NCBI GenBank assembly: GCA_947626215.1
Contig: CANQRJ010000061.1
Location: 1 to 8,232 of the forward strand
Source: an uncultured Bacilli bacterium
Lineage (GTDB): Bacteria > Bacillota_I > Bacilli_A > RF39 > UBA660
Direction: 5' to 3'
DNA: 8,232 nucleotides
A program made the position numbers and the translations under genes. The notes beneath the pieces were generated by a model that was given only the letters and a program-made list of their open reading frames with translations, ran no database searches and was not told where the DNA came from. Shown in pieces: positions 1 through 6,647 of this stretch (the stretch's first letter is position 1; every line of letters begins with the position of its first letter).

Positions 1-584
1 TTTACAGTGATACTTGGTGTTGTTTTATCTACTTTTACGATTGTTGTGACTGAAGTGCTTTCATTAGATGCTTGATCCACTGTTTTAAATTCATAGGTTG
101 CATTTGTATTGCTACTAAATGTCACACTTCCATTTTTGATTTCGGTCCAATCTCCTGTATTTTGTACTCTATAATAAGATTTATCAATTTCTCCAAATGT
201 ATCTGTTGTAGTTATTGTAACAGTCACATTCTCTTTCGTCCATGTATTATTCTTTGAATTACTTACAGTGATACTTGGTGTTGTTTTATCTACTTTTACT
301 ATCGTTGTTTGTGAAGTACTTTCATTTCCTTGTTTATCTTTTGCTTTAAATTCATACGTTGCATCAGTATTAGTATCAAACTTTACGGTTGCACTTCCAT
401 TTTTACCTGTGATCGTTACATTAGATGTCTCTATTTCTGTCCATACTTCATCATTTTGTTTTTTATAATAAAATTTATTTACTCCACTTATTTCATCAGT
501 TGCATTTATTGTGATTGTTAAATCATCTTTCGTCCACTTTCCTTCACTTGGATTTGTGACTGTTATATTTGGTCCTTCAATATC
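1..584 (-). repeat. Tandem Ig-like repeat units in the surface protein gene
   Basis: Two full units and the start of a third are visible: 584-291 (98 codons), 290-30 (87 codons) and 29-1 (partial). The last two boundaries are 261 bp apart, which preserves the frame. The 37 bases at 2-38 are identical to 263-299, while the rest of the units has diverged, for example VDKTTPSITVSN against ADIEGPNITVTN. More units probably lie beyond the left edge. Confidence 0.8.
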
Positions 585-1682
585 TGCTTTTGTGATTTCA
601 AATTCTACTTCTTTTAAATTTTCTAATTGATCTTTGGATTCTATTACAATCTTTTTATTTTCTACTGAATGATAGGTAACTTTTTGAGTACTTCCTTCTA
701 ATCCTTCCCATTGTTCTTCTTCTAAATCAATCGTACTTACTCCATCTTTTACCCTATATTCTTTTAATCCTGATTTTAAATCTTTAAAGGTAATGGTTAA
801 TAAGGCTCCCTCGTCATCACTTTCTTCTTGTACTTCTATTTCTGGTCCTGTTTGATCTAACTTACTTGTTTCATAACTTCCTTCTTGAATATTTCCAACT
901 TCATCTTTGAAATAAACTGGATAGGTTCCTTCTATACTTTCTTCTTTTTCTATTGTTACATTCTTATTTGGTTTCAATGCATTAAATACTTCATTATCAA
1001 AACTATACTCTGTAATATCATAATTCGTACTTTTACCATTTATTTGAATAGTTTCCTTATCTTTACTGTAAGTTTCATTTTCACTTTCACTTGTTACTTC
1101 AATTGTATTTTCTAATTTCTCTTCTTCGATTTCACTTGCTATCACACTGATTTTACTTTCATAGGTGGCATCCATAACATCTTCTATTGCAGGGGTATCA
1201 TAATCCATCCATAATTTTAAAGTATAGGTTGCTTCACCATCTGGTTCTAAACTTCCACTTGTTAGTTTATGAGCATCAATAGCATCATTTATTGTTTCTC
1301 TTACTGTTTCATATTCTGTTATTTTTCTTCCATTACTATCATTTAAACTTAATTTTATATAATCTTCTGATAAAACTTTTTCTTCATTTGCTAAGCCCAT
1401 TTCTTCTAAGTTTACTTGATAATATGCTAAGGTATTACATGTATTTCTGATTGTAAAAGTATATCCTTCTTCTTTCATTCCATCTTCATCAGTAACGGGA
1501 TGAACTTTATCTAAAATAATTCCATCTGTTTCTTCTATCATTGTAAGTTCAAAACACTTACTTCCTATTTCATTAAAATCTTTTTGAGTTTCACTTTGCA
1601 TCCAATAGGCATAGGACAAACCTACTACACTTAAGAATAAAATTATAAGTCCACTTATTATTATATATTTTCCTTTTTTCAC
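1..1682 (-). CDS. Membrane-anchored surface protein with tandem Ig-like repeats (3' end outside window)
   Basis: About 560 codons are visible and open to the left edge, so the C-terminus is missing. I chose the GTG at 1682 because AGGAGG lies 8 bases upstream and the next residues form an uncleaved-looking signal anchor: a KKGK start, a hydrophobic stretch at about residues 6-24, then SYAYW. Residues 30-170 form an acidic, beta-rich region that may resemble TasA/camelysin-type surface proteins (weak). From residue 276 come Ig-like or OmpL47-type units of 87-98 residues, each opening with a D-x-x-x-P hinge (DQTGP, DIEGP, DKTTP) and containing W-T-K/E and YY. Such proteins usually act outside the cell in adhesion or matrix. 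No cell-wall sorting motif is visible in this part. The binding target is unknown. It is divergent from the XRE gene at 1861, which may control it. Confidence 0.85.
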   Translation of the reverse strand, partial: MKKGKYIIISGLIILFLSVVGLSYAYWMQSETQKDFNEIGSKCFELTMIEETDGIILDKVHPVTDEDGMKEEGYTFTIRNTCNTLAYYQVNLEEMGLANEEKVLSEDYIKLSLNDSNGRKITEYETVRETINDAIDAHKLTSGSLEPDGEATYTLKLWMDYDTPAIEDVMDATYESKISVIASEIEEEKLENTIEVTSESENETYSKDKETIQINGKSTNYDITEYSFDNEVFNALKPNKNVTIEKEESIEGTYPVYFKDEVGNIQEGSYETSKLDQTGPEIEVQEESDDEGALLTITFKDLKSGLKEYRVKDGVSTIDLEEEQWEGLEGSTQKVTYHSVENKKIVIESKDQLENLKEVEFEITKADIEGPNITVTNPSEGKWTKDDLTITINATDEISGVNKFYYKKQNDEVWTEIETSNVTITGKNGSATVKFDTNTDATYEFKAKDKQGNESTSQTTIVKVDKTTPSITVSNSKNNTWTKENVTVTITTTDTFGEIDKSYYRVQNTGDWTEIKNGSVTFSSNTNATYEFKTVDQASNESTSVTTIVKVDKTTPSITV

Positions 1683-1777
1683 AATTGGTTCCTCCTATAT
1701 ACATTCCATTTTATTTCAAAATTAATGGCACGCCTTTATGTCACTTATATTATGTGCATTTTTAATATTTTATAGTC

Positions 1778-1817
1778 ATTGCGATTCTTGTTGTCGTAAT
1801 TATTACGATATTATGAT
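1778..1817. promoter_or_regulatory. Operator-like half-site cluster with 15-bp palindrome
   Basis: TCGTAAT-T-ATTACGA at 1794-1808 is a perfect palindrome around one central base. The 8-mer ATTRYGAT occurs in the plus direction at 1778 (ATTGCGAT), 1802 (ATTACGAT) and 1810 (ATTATGAT), and nearly in the minus direction at 1793-1800. The cluster lies between two divergent genes, one encoding an XRE DNA-binding protein, so it is a reasonable operator. That role is inferred from position and symmetry. Confidence 0.5.
1788..1817 (+). promoter_or_regulatory. Candidate promoter of the XRE gene
   Basis: TTGTTG at 1788-1793 is followed after 18 bp by TATGAT at 1812-1817, about 44 bases upstream of the ATG at 1861. 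The 15-bp palindrome fills most of the spacer, so a bound repressor would block RNA polymerase. Both hexamers match the consensus only in part. Confidence 0.4.
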
Positions 1818-1860
1818 AACACAAAATAAAAAATAATGAAAGTCGAAAGAGGTGTGAATC

Positions 1861-2124
1861 ATGAATTATAAATCAAAATATTCTCAAAGGTCATTTTATT
1901 TGATTATTAAAAAAAACTTAAGAAGACTTCATTATGAAAGTGGATTTTCAAGAGCTTATGTAGCCGAGAAAGTAGATATTTCTTTTCAAGCCTATAGTGA
2001 TATGTTAACTCTTTCTTTAATTGATAGATATCCTTCTTTAGAAACCATGCGAAGATTTTGTATCTTTTTTCAAGTAGACATTCAAGAATTTTTTAAGTTC
2101 GAGGAAGAAAAAGTTCAAGTTTAA
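1861..2124 (+). CDS. Small XRE-family helix-turn-helix regulator
   Basis: This 87-residue protein is almost entirely one helix-turn-helix domain. LRRLHYESGFSRAYVAEKVD (about residues 20-39) is the first helices of a Cro/CI-type fold, followed by a recognition-like segment (ISFQAYSDML). The later PSLETMRRFCIFFQVDIQEFF matches the usual XRE pattern of 'pick a helix, then a C-terminal hydrophobic helix'. There is no ligand-binding domain. The start is supported by AAAGAGGTG at 1846-1854, six bases before ATG. The gene is divergent from the surface-protein gene and has a palindrome in its promoter, so autoregulation and control of the surface protein are plausible. The target is not proven. The transcript ends at the terminator at about 2131-2168. 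Confidence 0.8.
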   Translation: MNYKSKYSQRSFYLIIKKNLRRLHYESGFSRAYVAEKVDISFQAYSDMLTLSLIDRYPSLETMRRFCIFFQVDIQEFFKFEEEKVQV

Positions 2125-2130
2125 TCATTT

Positions 2131-2168
2131 AAAAAAAACAAGATTTATTGTCTTGCTTTTTTATTTTT
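2131..2168. terminator. Bidirectional Rho-independent terminator
   Basis: CAAGA (2139-2143) and TCTTG (2151-2155) form a 5-bp stem with a 7-base loop. On the plus strand it is followed by C and a T-run. On the minus strand it is followed by eight Ts (the complement of the A-run at 2131-2138). It sits between the convergent XRE and nusG genes and can serve both. The stem is short, so efficiency is uncertain. Confidence 0.65.
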
Positions 2169-2694
2169 TATTTACTTGAAATGGTTCTACTTCAACAGAA
2201 GTTTCTTGACCAAATAAATCAATGGAAACTACAATACGATTATTTTCTAAATCAATTGTATTTACCGTTCCTTCCATTCCTTTGAATGGTCCATCAATGA
2301 CTGATACTTTATCTCCTACTGCCATTTCTGATTCAATGTTCATTCTACTCATTCCCATATTTACTAAGACACGGTCAATTTCTTGTGGTGGTAGAGGTGT
2401 TGGTTTTGCTCCTTTTCCACTTGAACCAATAAATCCTGTAACTCCTGGAGTATTACGAACAATATACCAAGCTTCATCACTCATAATCATTTCTACTAAA
2501 ACATAACCAGGAAACATTTTTTTTACTTTTTCTTTTCTTACTCCGTCTTTTACTTCAATTTCTGTTGTTTCTGGTACAATGACACGGAAAATATAATCTT
2601 GCATGCCCATTGATTCCGTACGCATTTCAAGTTTTTCTTTTACTGCTTCTTCATGTCCTGAATAAGTATTTACTACATACCATTGTTTTTCCAT
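2161..2694 (-). CDS. nusG: Transcription termination/antitermination factor NusG
   Basis: NusG binds the RNA polymerase clamp, modulates pausing and termination, and links transcription to translation. The 177-residue length is normal. The NGN domain spans about residues 4-115 with the signatures WYVVNTYSGHE, FPGYVLVEM, WYIVRNTPGVTGFIG and PLPPQEI. The KOW domain follows from about residue 126, with GDKVSVIDGPFKGMEGTV. The ATG begins one base after the secE stop codon, and its AGGGGG ribosome site lies inside the end of secE, so the two genes are translationally close and surely cotranscribed. Unlike the usual order, no rplK or rplA follows: the gene runs into a terminator and a convergent XRE gene. 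Confidence 0.97.
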   Translation of the reverse strand: MEKQWYVVNTYSGHEEAVKEKLEMRTESMGMQDYIFRVIVPETTEIEVKDGVRKEKVKKMFPGYVLVEMIMSDEAWYIVRNTPGVTGFIGSSGKGAKPTPLPPQEIDRVLVNMGMSRMNIESEMAVGDKVSVIDGPFKGMEGTVNTIDLENNRIVVSIDLFGQETSVEVEPFQVNKK

Positions 2695-2695
2695 T

Positions 2696-2920
2696 TTATA
2701 TAGCCCCCTTCACCCAAGATATTAAAGCCGTTAATAATAAGAAGAAAACCATTAAAAATGCGACTATGACAACGGTTGCAACCGTGTATTTTGCGATTTC
2801 TTTTGTAGAAGGAAAAGATACTTTTTTCATTTCCTCTTTGACTTCTTTTAAATAACTAGGCTTTTTCTCTTTTTTTACTTTTACTTTTTTTTCTTTTACT
2901 TTTTTCTCTTTTTTAGCCAT
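2696..2920 (-). CDS. secE: Preprotein translocase subunit SecE
   Basis: SecE stabilises the SecY channel in the cytoplasmic membrane. I start it at 2920 (MAKKEKK, 74 residues) because GAGGTGA lies just upstream of that ATG. An in-frame ATG at 2956 would add 12 residues but lies upstream of this ribosome site. The protein has a very lysine-rich N-terminus (about 1-20), the conserved amphipathic segment YLKEVKEEMKKVSFPS (about 23-38) and one C-terminal membrane helix (about 45-70). This is the typical short Gram-positive single-span form. It is immediately upstream of nusG, the classic pairing. The rpmG gene often found before secE is absent. Confidence 0.95.
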   Translation of the reverse strand: MAKKEKKVKEKKVKVKKEKKPSYLKEVKEEMKKVSFPSTKEIAKYTVATVVIVAFLMVFFLLLTALISWVKGAI

Positions 2921-2950
2921 TTTTATCACCTCAAATTTTTTCCAAAAGAA

Positions 2951-2966
2951 AAACACTTACGTGTTT
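2951..2966 (-). promoter_or_regulatory. Hairpin in the secE leader
   Basis: AAACAC and GTGTTT form a perfect 6-bp stem with a 4-base loop, followed on the minus strand by TTCTTTT and then the secE ribosome site. It could be a weak terminator for the upstream lipid kinase gene or an mRNA leader hairpin. A TATAAA just upstream (2971-2976 region) could be a secE -10 element, but no good -35 is visible. Confidence 0.35.
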
Positions 2967-3014
2967 CATGTTTATAAGTTATCACACTTTTTTTTAAAAT
3001 TCAACCTTTTTTTA

Positions 3015-3893
3015 TTATCTATGCATTATTTTTACTCTTTTATATGGTTCAATGTGAATATCACGAGCTTTTTCCCCAGATGAATCTCCATCTAGGCAAA
3101 ACGGATGATCCAATGGTTTTTCGAAGTGAATATCTATATTCGTAGCTATATGATATTCTACAAATTTTAATTCGTCTAGCGAAATGTTTCCACTTACAAG
3201 TTCATGTAACTCTGCTAAAATTAACCATTTAGGTGCCGGTTTTACAATCATGACTCTTAGTTTTTGATCATTCAATTCTTTAAAAGGATAAATTGGAACA
3301 TTGGCTAAATAATTAGAATTTGATAAAAGAACTGCTATACAATTTCTTTTAAAATGAACATGATCTAATTGAAAATCGACTGAATATACTTTTTGGTAAT
3401 TTCCAAGTTCTTTTGCAAATGCTCTCATGTATGCATTAATTCCATATTTTTCTTTTTCTTCCTCTTTGATAGAATATGGAATATGCATTAAGTAACCTCC
3501 CGCGGCAAGATACGTAAAATACTCTGAGTTAAAACGATAGATATCGTGGATAAGTGGTTCATAAGAAAGACTTTCTTTTATGTAAGTAGCTAATTCTCCA
3601 TTATAATTTACATTATATCCCATATCGTTACATGTACCTGCCGGAATATAAAGGATAGGAGTATTTTCATCTACACCACCTATGGCATCATGCATTAATC
3701 CGTCTCCTCCAACGACTGCAATGTAATCACTAGACTTTGAAGCATAAGAAGCATATTTTTTCGCATCTTTTCTTTCGTGACTAATAAATATATCATCACA
3801 GGCATCTGGAAAATACTTTTGTAATTCATAAAATTGCTCTATTTCTTTAAGTCTTGCTTTTGCAGAAACAATGAGCGAATATTTTTTCATCAT
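3015..3893 (-). CDS. DgkB/YegS-type lipid (diacylglycerol) kinase
   Basis: The protein belongs to the diacylglycerol/sphingosine kinase catalytic family, soluble or peripheral membrane enzymes that phosphorylate lipids with ATP. In Gram-positives DgkB recycles diacylglycerol released during lipoteichoic acid synthesis. The evidence is the nucleotide-binding motif VGGDGLMHDAIGG (GGDG at 62-65), the PAGTCNDMGYN motif (84-94, family GTxND) and LDGD near residues 267-270 (the family's late acidic DGE/DGD site). The 292-residue length is normal for the family. The start is ATGATG after AGGGGG; either ATG could be used, and I took the first. It has its own promoter, so it is not simply part of the ligase transcript. 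The substrate is inferred from the family; a different lipid is possible. Confidence 0.85.
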   Translation of the reverse strand: MMKKYSLIVSAKARLKEIEQFYELQKYFPDACDDIFISHERKDAKKYASYASKSSDYIAVVGGDGLMHDAIGGVDENTPILYIPAGTCNDMGYNVNYNGELATYIKESLSYEPLIHDIYRFNSEYFTYLAAGGYLMHIPYSIKEEEKEKYGINAYMRAFAKELGNYQKVYSVDFQLDHVHFKRNCIAVLLSNSNYLANVPIYPFKELNDQKLRVMIVKPAPKWLILAELHELVSGNISLDELKFVEYHIATNIDIHFEKPLDHPFCLDGDSSGEKARDIHIEPYKRVKIMHR

Positions 3894-3917
3894 AAAAACC
3901 CCCTGTATGAGCTCTAT

Positions 3918-3946
3918 ATTATAAACGAAAAATCTTAAAAAGTAAA
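3918..3946 (-). promoter_or_regulatory. Promoter of the lipid kinase gene
   Basis: On the minus strand TTTACT (3946-3941) is followed after exactly 17 bp by a perfect TATAAT (3923-3918), 25 bases upstream of the kinase ATG. It starts right after the ligase stop codon, so the kinase has separate transcription. Confidence 0.65.
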
Positions 3947-3947
3947 A

Positions 3948-4835
3948 TCACACTTCCCCACGATATACTGGATGCCTTAACGTATTATTTTTCGTTCTTT
4001 CTAAAAACTCAATATAACAAGAGATTTTTAATGCACAGTAAGTTACATTTTTGTCTTTAAAATTTTGAAAAGGAGAAGACACTCTTTTCTTTAATTTTTT
4101 TACCTTTTGATAAATAGATGCTTTTTTTGGAATAGAAACTTTTCCCACATATAAAAACTTTCCATTTTGATATTCTCCTAAATAAGCAGAGAAAAAGGGA
4201 GTTTCTTTTTCACTATAACCACCAATTATAAATTCTTCTCTTTGAATATTTTTAATTTTAATCCAACTATCTACTCTTGTATTGATTTCATAAATACTAT
4301 CTTTTCTTTTGGCTACAATTCCTTCTATTTTTAAATTTTTTATTTTTTGAAATAATTCTTTTCCTTTTTCTTCTACATAAAATGTTTTGATAAAAGATTC
4401 TGTATCTTTAAAATGACTTAATTTTTCTTTTCTTTCCATTAAAGGACAATGTGTAAGATCACTTCCTTCATATAATAAATCAAACGCGACAAATAAAACG
4501 GGTTCTTCTTTACTTAATCGATCCATCTTATAAGTATTTTTTAAATTCATTCTTTCTTGTAATTTGGAAAAACTTGGAAGTCCATTTTGAAATGCTACAA
4601 TTTCTCCATCAAAAATAGTTGGTTTACGAACTAATTTTTGAATTTCTTTTAACTCTGGATACTTATTCGTGATTTCTTTTTTATGACGATTATAAATCAC
4701 AAATTTTTTAGGACTTGCAAAAATTAAAGCCCGAAGACCATCAAACTTCATTTCAAATATATAATCTTTAGAATTAAAGGGTTCTTTGATTTCTGAAAGT
4801 AACATGGGTCCAAACGTTTTTTGAAAAAGTTTCAT
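3948..4835 (-). CDS. Stand-alone LigD-type ATP-dependent DNA ligase
   Basis: It seals DNA nicks or ends by ATP-dependent adenylation of a lysine. From the start chosen here (295 residues), motif I is EMKFDGLRA with K30 the adenylation lysine, followed by a downstream NRH motif, motif III DGEIVAF (76-82), FVAFDLLY, motif IV EGIVAKR (171-177) and motif V WIKIKN (191-196). A C-terminal OB-fold ends in TLRHPVYRGEV, a LigD-ligase-like tail. The polymerase/primase and phosphoesterase domains of full LigD are absent. I begin at 4835 because AAAGGA lies 8 bases upstream; an ATG at 4844 would abut that site. With Ku on the same strand, a role in non-homologous end joining is likely. It ends with TGA. 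Confidence 0.9.
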   Translation of the reverse strand: MKLFQKTFGPMLLSEIKEPFNSKDYIFEMKFDGLRALIFASPKKFVIYNRHKKEITNKYPELKEIQKLVRKPTIFDGEIVAFQNGLPSFSKLQERMNLKNTYKMDRLSKEEPVLFVAFDLLYEGSDLTHCPLMERKEKLSHFKDTESFIKTFYVEEKGKELFQKIKNLKIEGIVAKRKDSIYEINTRVDSWIKIKNIQREEFIIGGYSEKETPFFSAYLGEYQNGKFLYVGKVSIPKKASIYQKVKKLKKRVSSPFQNFKDKNVTYCALKISCYIEFLERTKNNTLRHPVYRGEV

Positions 4836-4857
4836 AATATCCATCCTTTAAAATTTA

Positions 4858-4991
4858 TTATGATGCTTTTTCTTTAAAATATTCTTTTATAAAAAGACAG
4901 ACATATATATAGGTAGGACTAAAATATGGTTTTGATATCCTAAATTTTTAGAAGAAAGTCGAATCGCTTCTTCTACTCCCCAATTTTCCAT
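4858..4991 (-). pseudogene. Short degraded ORF between abiEii and the ligase (frameshift)
   Basis: An ATG at 4991 opens 34 codons (MENWGVEEAIRLSSKNLGYQ...) ending at 4887. A second frame is open across the same region and continues to a double stop at 4860, encoding FSPTYIYVCLFIKEYFKEKA near its end. The two frames read naturally together only if one base change near 4930 shifted the frame, so I suspect a small broken gene. There is no clear ribosome site. I do not recognise the protein. It could also be a chance ORF in a 148-base gap, so confidence is low. It may be the scar of whatever preceded the ligase before the AbiE genes arrived. Confidence 0.35.
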
Positions 4992-5003
4992 AATACTTTA
5001 ATT

Positions 5004-5855
5004 CTAAACATTAATACTTTCCTTTTCTAATATATTTATTATTTCACTTATTGCTTTAATCGTATTATCAAAACTAACATCTTTAACATATTCTAATTTA
5101 CTTTGATAATTATTAAATACTTTCTTTAAAGCATTACTATCTTCTAATAATTCTACTATTTCTTTAAAATTATCTATATTAAACTCAGTATTTCTTTTAT
5201 TAAAAGTATTTTCTATGGCTTTCACTAAATTCTTATTATTTATATCATTTTTATGTTTATTCATTAATATATATAAATCATAAAAATCTTTTGCTCTTGT
5301 AGTAGTAATATTTTTACTAATTATACTTTCAAATTTTTCAGCAATAATAGTTTCAATCGTATATGCCATAATATTTATCTTTTTATCTTCAAAAATAGAA
5401 TTGTATTTATATTTAATTTCTCTTGGTGTAATAATATCTCCAGTAGTTATTTCAATAAAAAAATTAGTTCTTATTTTATCAAAAGTACCTTTAACATTTA
5501 TTCTAAATCCACCATACTCATCTTCTAATCTAATATCTTTTATATTAACTATTTCAAAATTAACATTATCATTTATATCAATAGATAATATTTCTTCAAA
5601 AATTTTTTTTATAAATTCTATATTTAATGGTAAACTCTTTAAAGTAGCATCTATATCTTTAGTAGATCTTAAATCTTCTCCAATGATCGAAGAAAGTAAA
5701 ACTCCACCTTTTAATATAATATTATTTTTATATTTACTTTTTTCTAATCTCATTAAAACATGTTCAAAGAAAAACATTTGATGAAGATGATATGCTAAAT
5801 AATTATTACCCTTAGATTTCTTTTTTATAATGTTATTTAATTTATCTGAATTCAT
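5004..5855 (-). CDS. abiEii: AbiEii-type nucleotidyltransferase toxin
   Basis: AbiEii is the toxin of a type IV toxin-antitoxin and phage abortive-infection system; it is a DNA polymerase beta-like nucleotidyltransferase in the cytoplasm. The 283 residues carry LKGGVLLSS (GG at 50-51), RSTKDID with D67 and D69 as the metal-binding acids, a further acidic segment EITTGDIITP (135-144), and the conserved helical motif ETIIAEKFES...RAKDFYDLY (168-195). All expected motifs are present, so it looks intact. Its ATG directly follows the abiEi stop (TAAATG), with GGAGG inside the end of abiEi, so the pair is cotranscribed. It looks more AT-rich than neighbouring genes (about 20% G+C in a line I counted), consistent with transfer. 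The exact RNA target is unknown. Confidence 0.9.
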   Translation of the reverse strand: MNSDKLNNIIKKKSKGNNYLAYHLHQMFFFEHVLMRLEKSKYKNNIILKGGVLLSSIIGEDLRSTKDIDATLKSLPLNIEFIKKIFEEILSIDINDNVNFEIVNIKDIRLEDEYGGFRINVKGTFDKIRTNFFIEITTGDIITPREIKYKYNSIFEDKKINIMAYTIETIIAEKFESIISKNITTTRAKDFYDLYILMNKHKNDINNKNLVKAIENTFNKRNTEFNIDNFKEIVELLEDSNALKKVFNNYQSKLEYVKDVSFDNTIKAISEIINILEKESINV

Positions 5856-6449
5856 TTATAACAAGACCTCCATTAATTCAACAACTTCATCTTCAATATC
5901 TAATTTTTTAGCATATTTAACTAGTTTTAAAATATTTTTATTTTTATTTCTTGCATATTCTTTTAAGCCTCGTGAATAAATCTCTTTATCCATACGATTT
6001 TTATCTTTAATAATATCACATAATGTACGTTCTAAATCATAACATTTTACTGTTAAATTATTAACAGTTTTAATATCAATCATTCCCAGTTCAAAAATAT
6101 CCTCTTTAACATATCTTAATGACACATTTTCATTATTTAATAAATTGCCACTATAATGATAGGGGACAGTAATATCATACACTAATGGAATTCTATCAGA
6201 CATGTTATGCAAATATAAACTAGTTGCATGAGAATAACACATATTCTTACTACTTTTAGATAAAATGTAGAAATTATCAATTGGATATTCAGGTAATTTA
6301 TAAATACCTGTTCCGACTCTTTCTATTTTTTGATCATTTACTAAATTGCTTAAAAATGTGCTATTCACTTCTAAACTCTCCATTTCTTTTGTAGTAATAT
6401 ATCCATTATTCTTTTTAGCATAATCTAAAATTTTATCATAATTATTCAT
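5856..6449 (-). CDS. abiEi: AbiEi-type antitoxin and transcriptional regulator
   Basis: In AbiE systems AbiEi is the antitoxin, acting without stable binding to AbiEii, and also represses its own promoter. An N-terminal winged helix (about residues 2-50, YDKILDYAKKNNGYITTKEM, then VGTGIYKLPE) precedes the typical AbiEi core with SHATSLYLHNMSDRIP and YDITVPYHYSG. I choose the ATG at 6449 (197 residues) because AAAAAGGA lies just upstream; an ATG at 6458 would sit almost on the ribosome site. It is immediately upstream of abiEii, the usual antitoxin-first order. The promoter and inverted repeat in front of it support negative autoregulation. It seems complete and is AT-rich, like its partner. 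Confidence 0.88.
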   Translation of the reverse strand: MNNYDKILDYAKKNNGYITTKEMESLEVNSTFLSNLVNDQKIERVGTGIYKLPEYPIDNFYILSKSSKNMCYSHATSLYLHNMSDRIPLVYDITVPYHYSGNLLNNENVSLRYVKEDIFELGMIDIKTVNNLTVKCYDLERTLCDIIKDKNRMDKEIYSRGLKEYARNKNKNILKLVKYAKKLDIEDEVVELMEVLL

Positions 6450-6462
6450 ATCTATCATTTCC

Positions 6463-6499
6463 TTTTTCTAGGAGAATTATAATATTATTCCTAAAAAAT
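6463..6499. promoter_or_regulatory. Inverted repeat over the abiE promoter (candidate AbiEi operator)
   Basis: The arms TTTTTCTAGGA (6463-6473) and TCCTAAAAAAT (6489-6499) match as inverted repeats at 9 of 11 positions, separated by 15 bp that include a palindromic ATAATATTAT core. The repeat covers the -10 and the spacer. AbiEi proteins are known to bind inverted repeats in their own promoters, so this is a credible operator. Confidence 0.6.
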
Positions 6500-6504
6500 G
6501 TCAA
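6476..6504 (-). promoter_or_regulatory. Consensus sigma-70-type promoter of abiEi-abiEii
   Basis: TTGACA (6504-6499), a 17-bp spacer and TATAAT (6481-6476) match the consensus exactly on the minus strand. Transcription would start near 6469, giving a leader of about 20 bases before the ATG at 6449. Such a strong promoter normally needs a repressor, which fits the overlapping inverted repeat. Confidence 0.85.
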
Positions 6505-6513
6505 TTTATTATA

Positions 6514-6621
6514 TTATTTTTTTATTTTATATAATTTATTAAAAATAAAATAAGCTTTTTTTAGGGCTTTTTCAAGCATTTTCACATGAAATTGCAGGTT
6601 TTTCAAAGGAATAATCTGCAT
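6514..6621 (-). other. Possible 35-codon ORF downstream of ku
   Basis: Starting at the ATG at 6621, the frame reads MQIIPLKNLQFHVKMLEKAL and runs to a TAA at 6514. MQIIPLKNL resembles the first residues of Phd/YefM-type antitoxins, but the rest does not, and there is no ribosome site. KMLEKALKK also echoes the last residues of Ku (KALEKSLKK). It overlaps the direct repeats, so it may be debris or chance. Confidence 0.2.
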
Positions 6622-6645
6622 CGTTGCAGGTTTTTCAAAGGAATA
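6592..6645. repeat. Pair of 22-bp direct repeats with a hairpin, between abiEi and ku
   Basis: The 22 bases at 6592-6613 (TTGCAGG, then TTTTTCAAAGGAATA) recur exactly at 6624-6645, a period of 32 bp. CTGCA (6616-6620) and TGCAG (6625-6629) form a 5-bp hairpin across the junction of spacer and second copy. A degenerate third copy (AGGGCTTTTTCAAGCAT) may lie at about 6562-6579. The second copy ends 2 bases from the ku stop codon. It could be an insertion scar, a tandem duplication or a protein-binding site. Confidence 0.75.
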
Positions 6646-6647
6646 TG

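Noticed and set aside
72..521. Plus-strand ORFs at 72-257, 268-468 and 330-521
   Set aside because: They lie antisense to the surface protein gene, have odd Cys/Phe/Ile-rich composition and no ribosome sites.
885..1115. Plus-strand 76-codon ORF
   Set aside because: It is antisense to the surface protein gene; its Phe-rich translation is what antisense AT-rich DNA gives.
2222..2855. Plus-strand ORFs opposite nusG and secE
   Set aside because: Shadows of well-identified genes, with no family signature.
3948..3950. TGA read as tryptophan (mycoplasma-type code)
   Set aside because: TGA ends the ligase at the natural end of its OB domain, and all Trp codons in recognised proteins are TGG.
5401..5781. 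Plus-strand 126-codon ORF
   Set aside because: Antisense to abiEii, whose conserved motifs make it the real gene.
6514..6621. A complete Phd/YefM antitoxin gene
   Set aside because: Only the first nine or so residues resemble the family; the rest does not, and no ribosome site or toxin partner is present.
6592..6645. CRISPR array
   Set aside because: Only two clear copies with a 10-base spacer, far too short and few, and no cas genes nearby.
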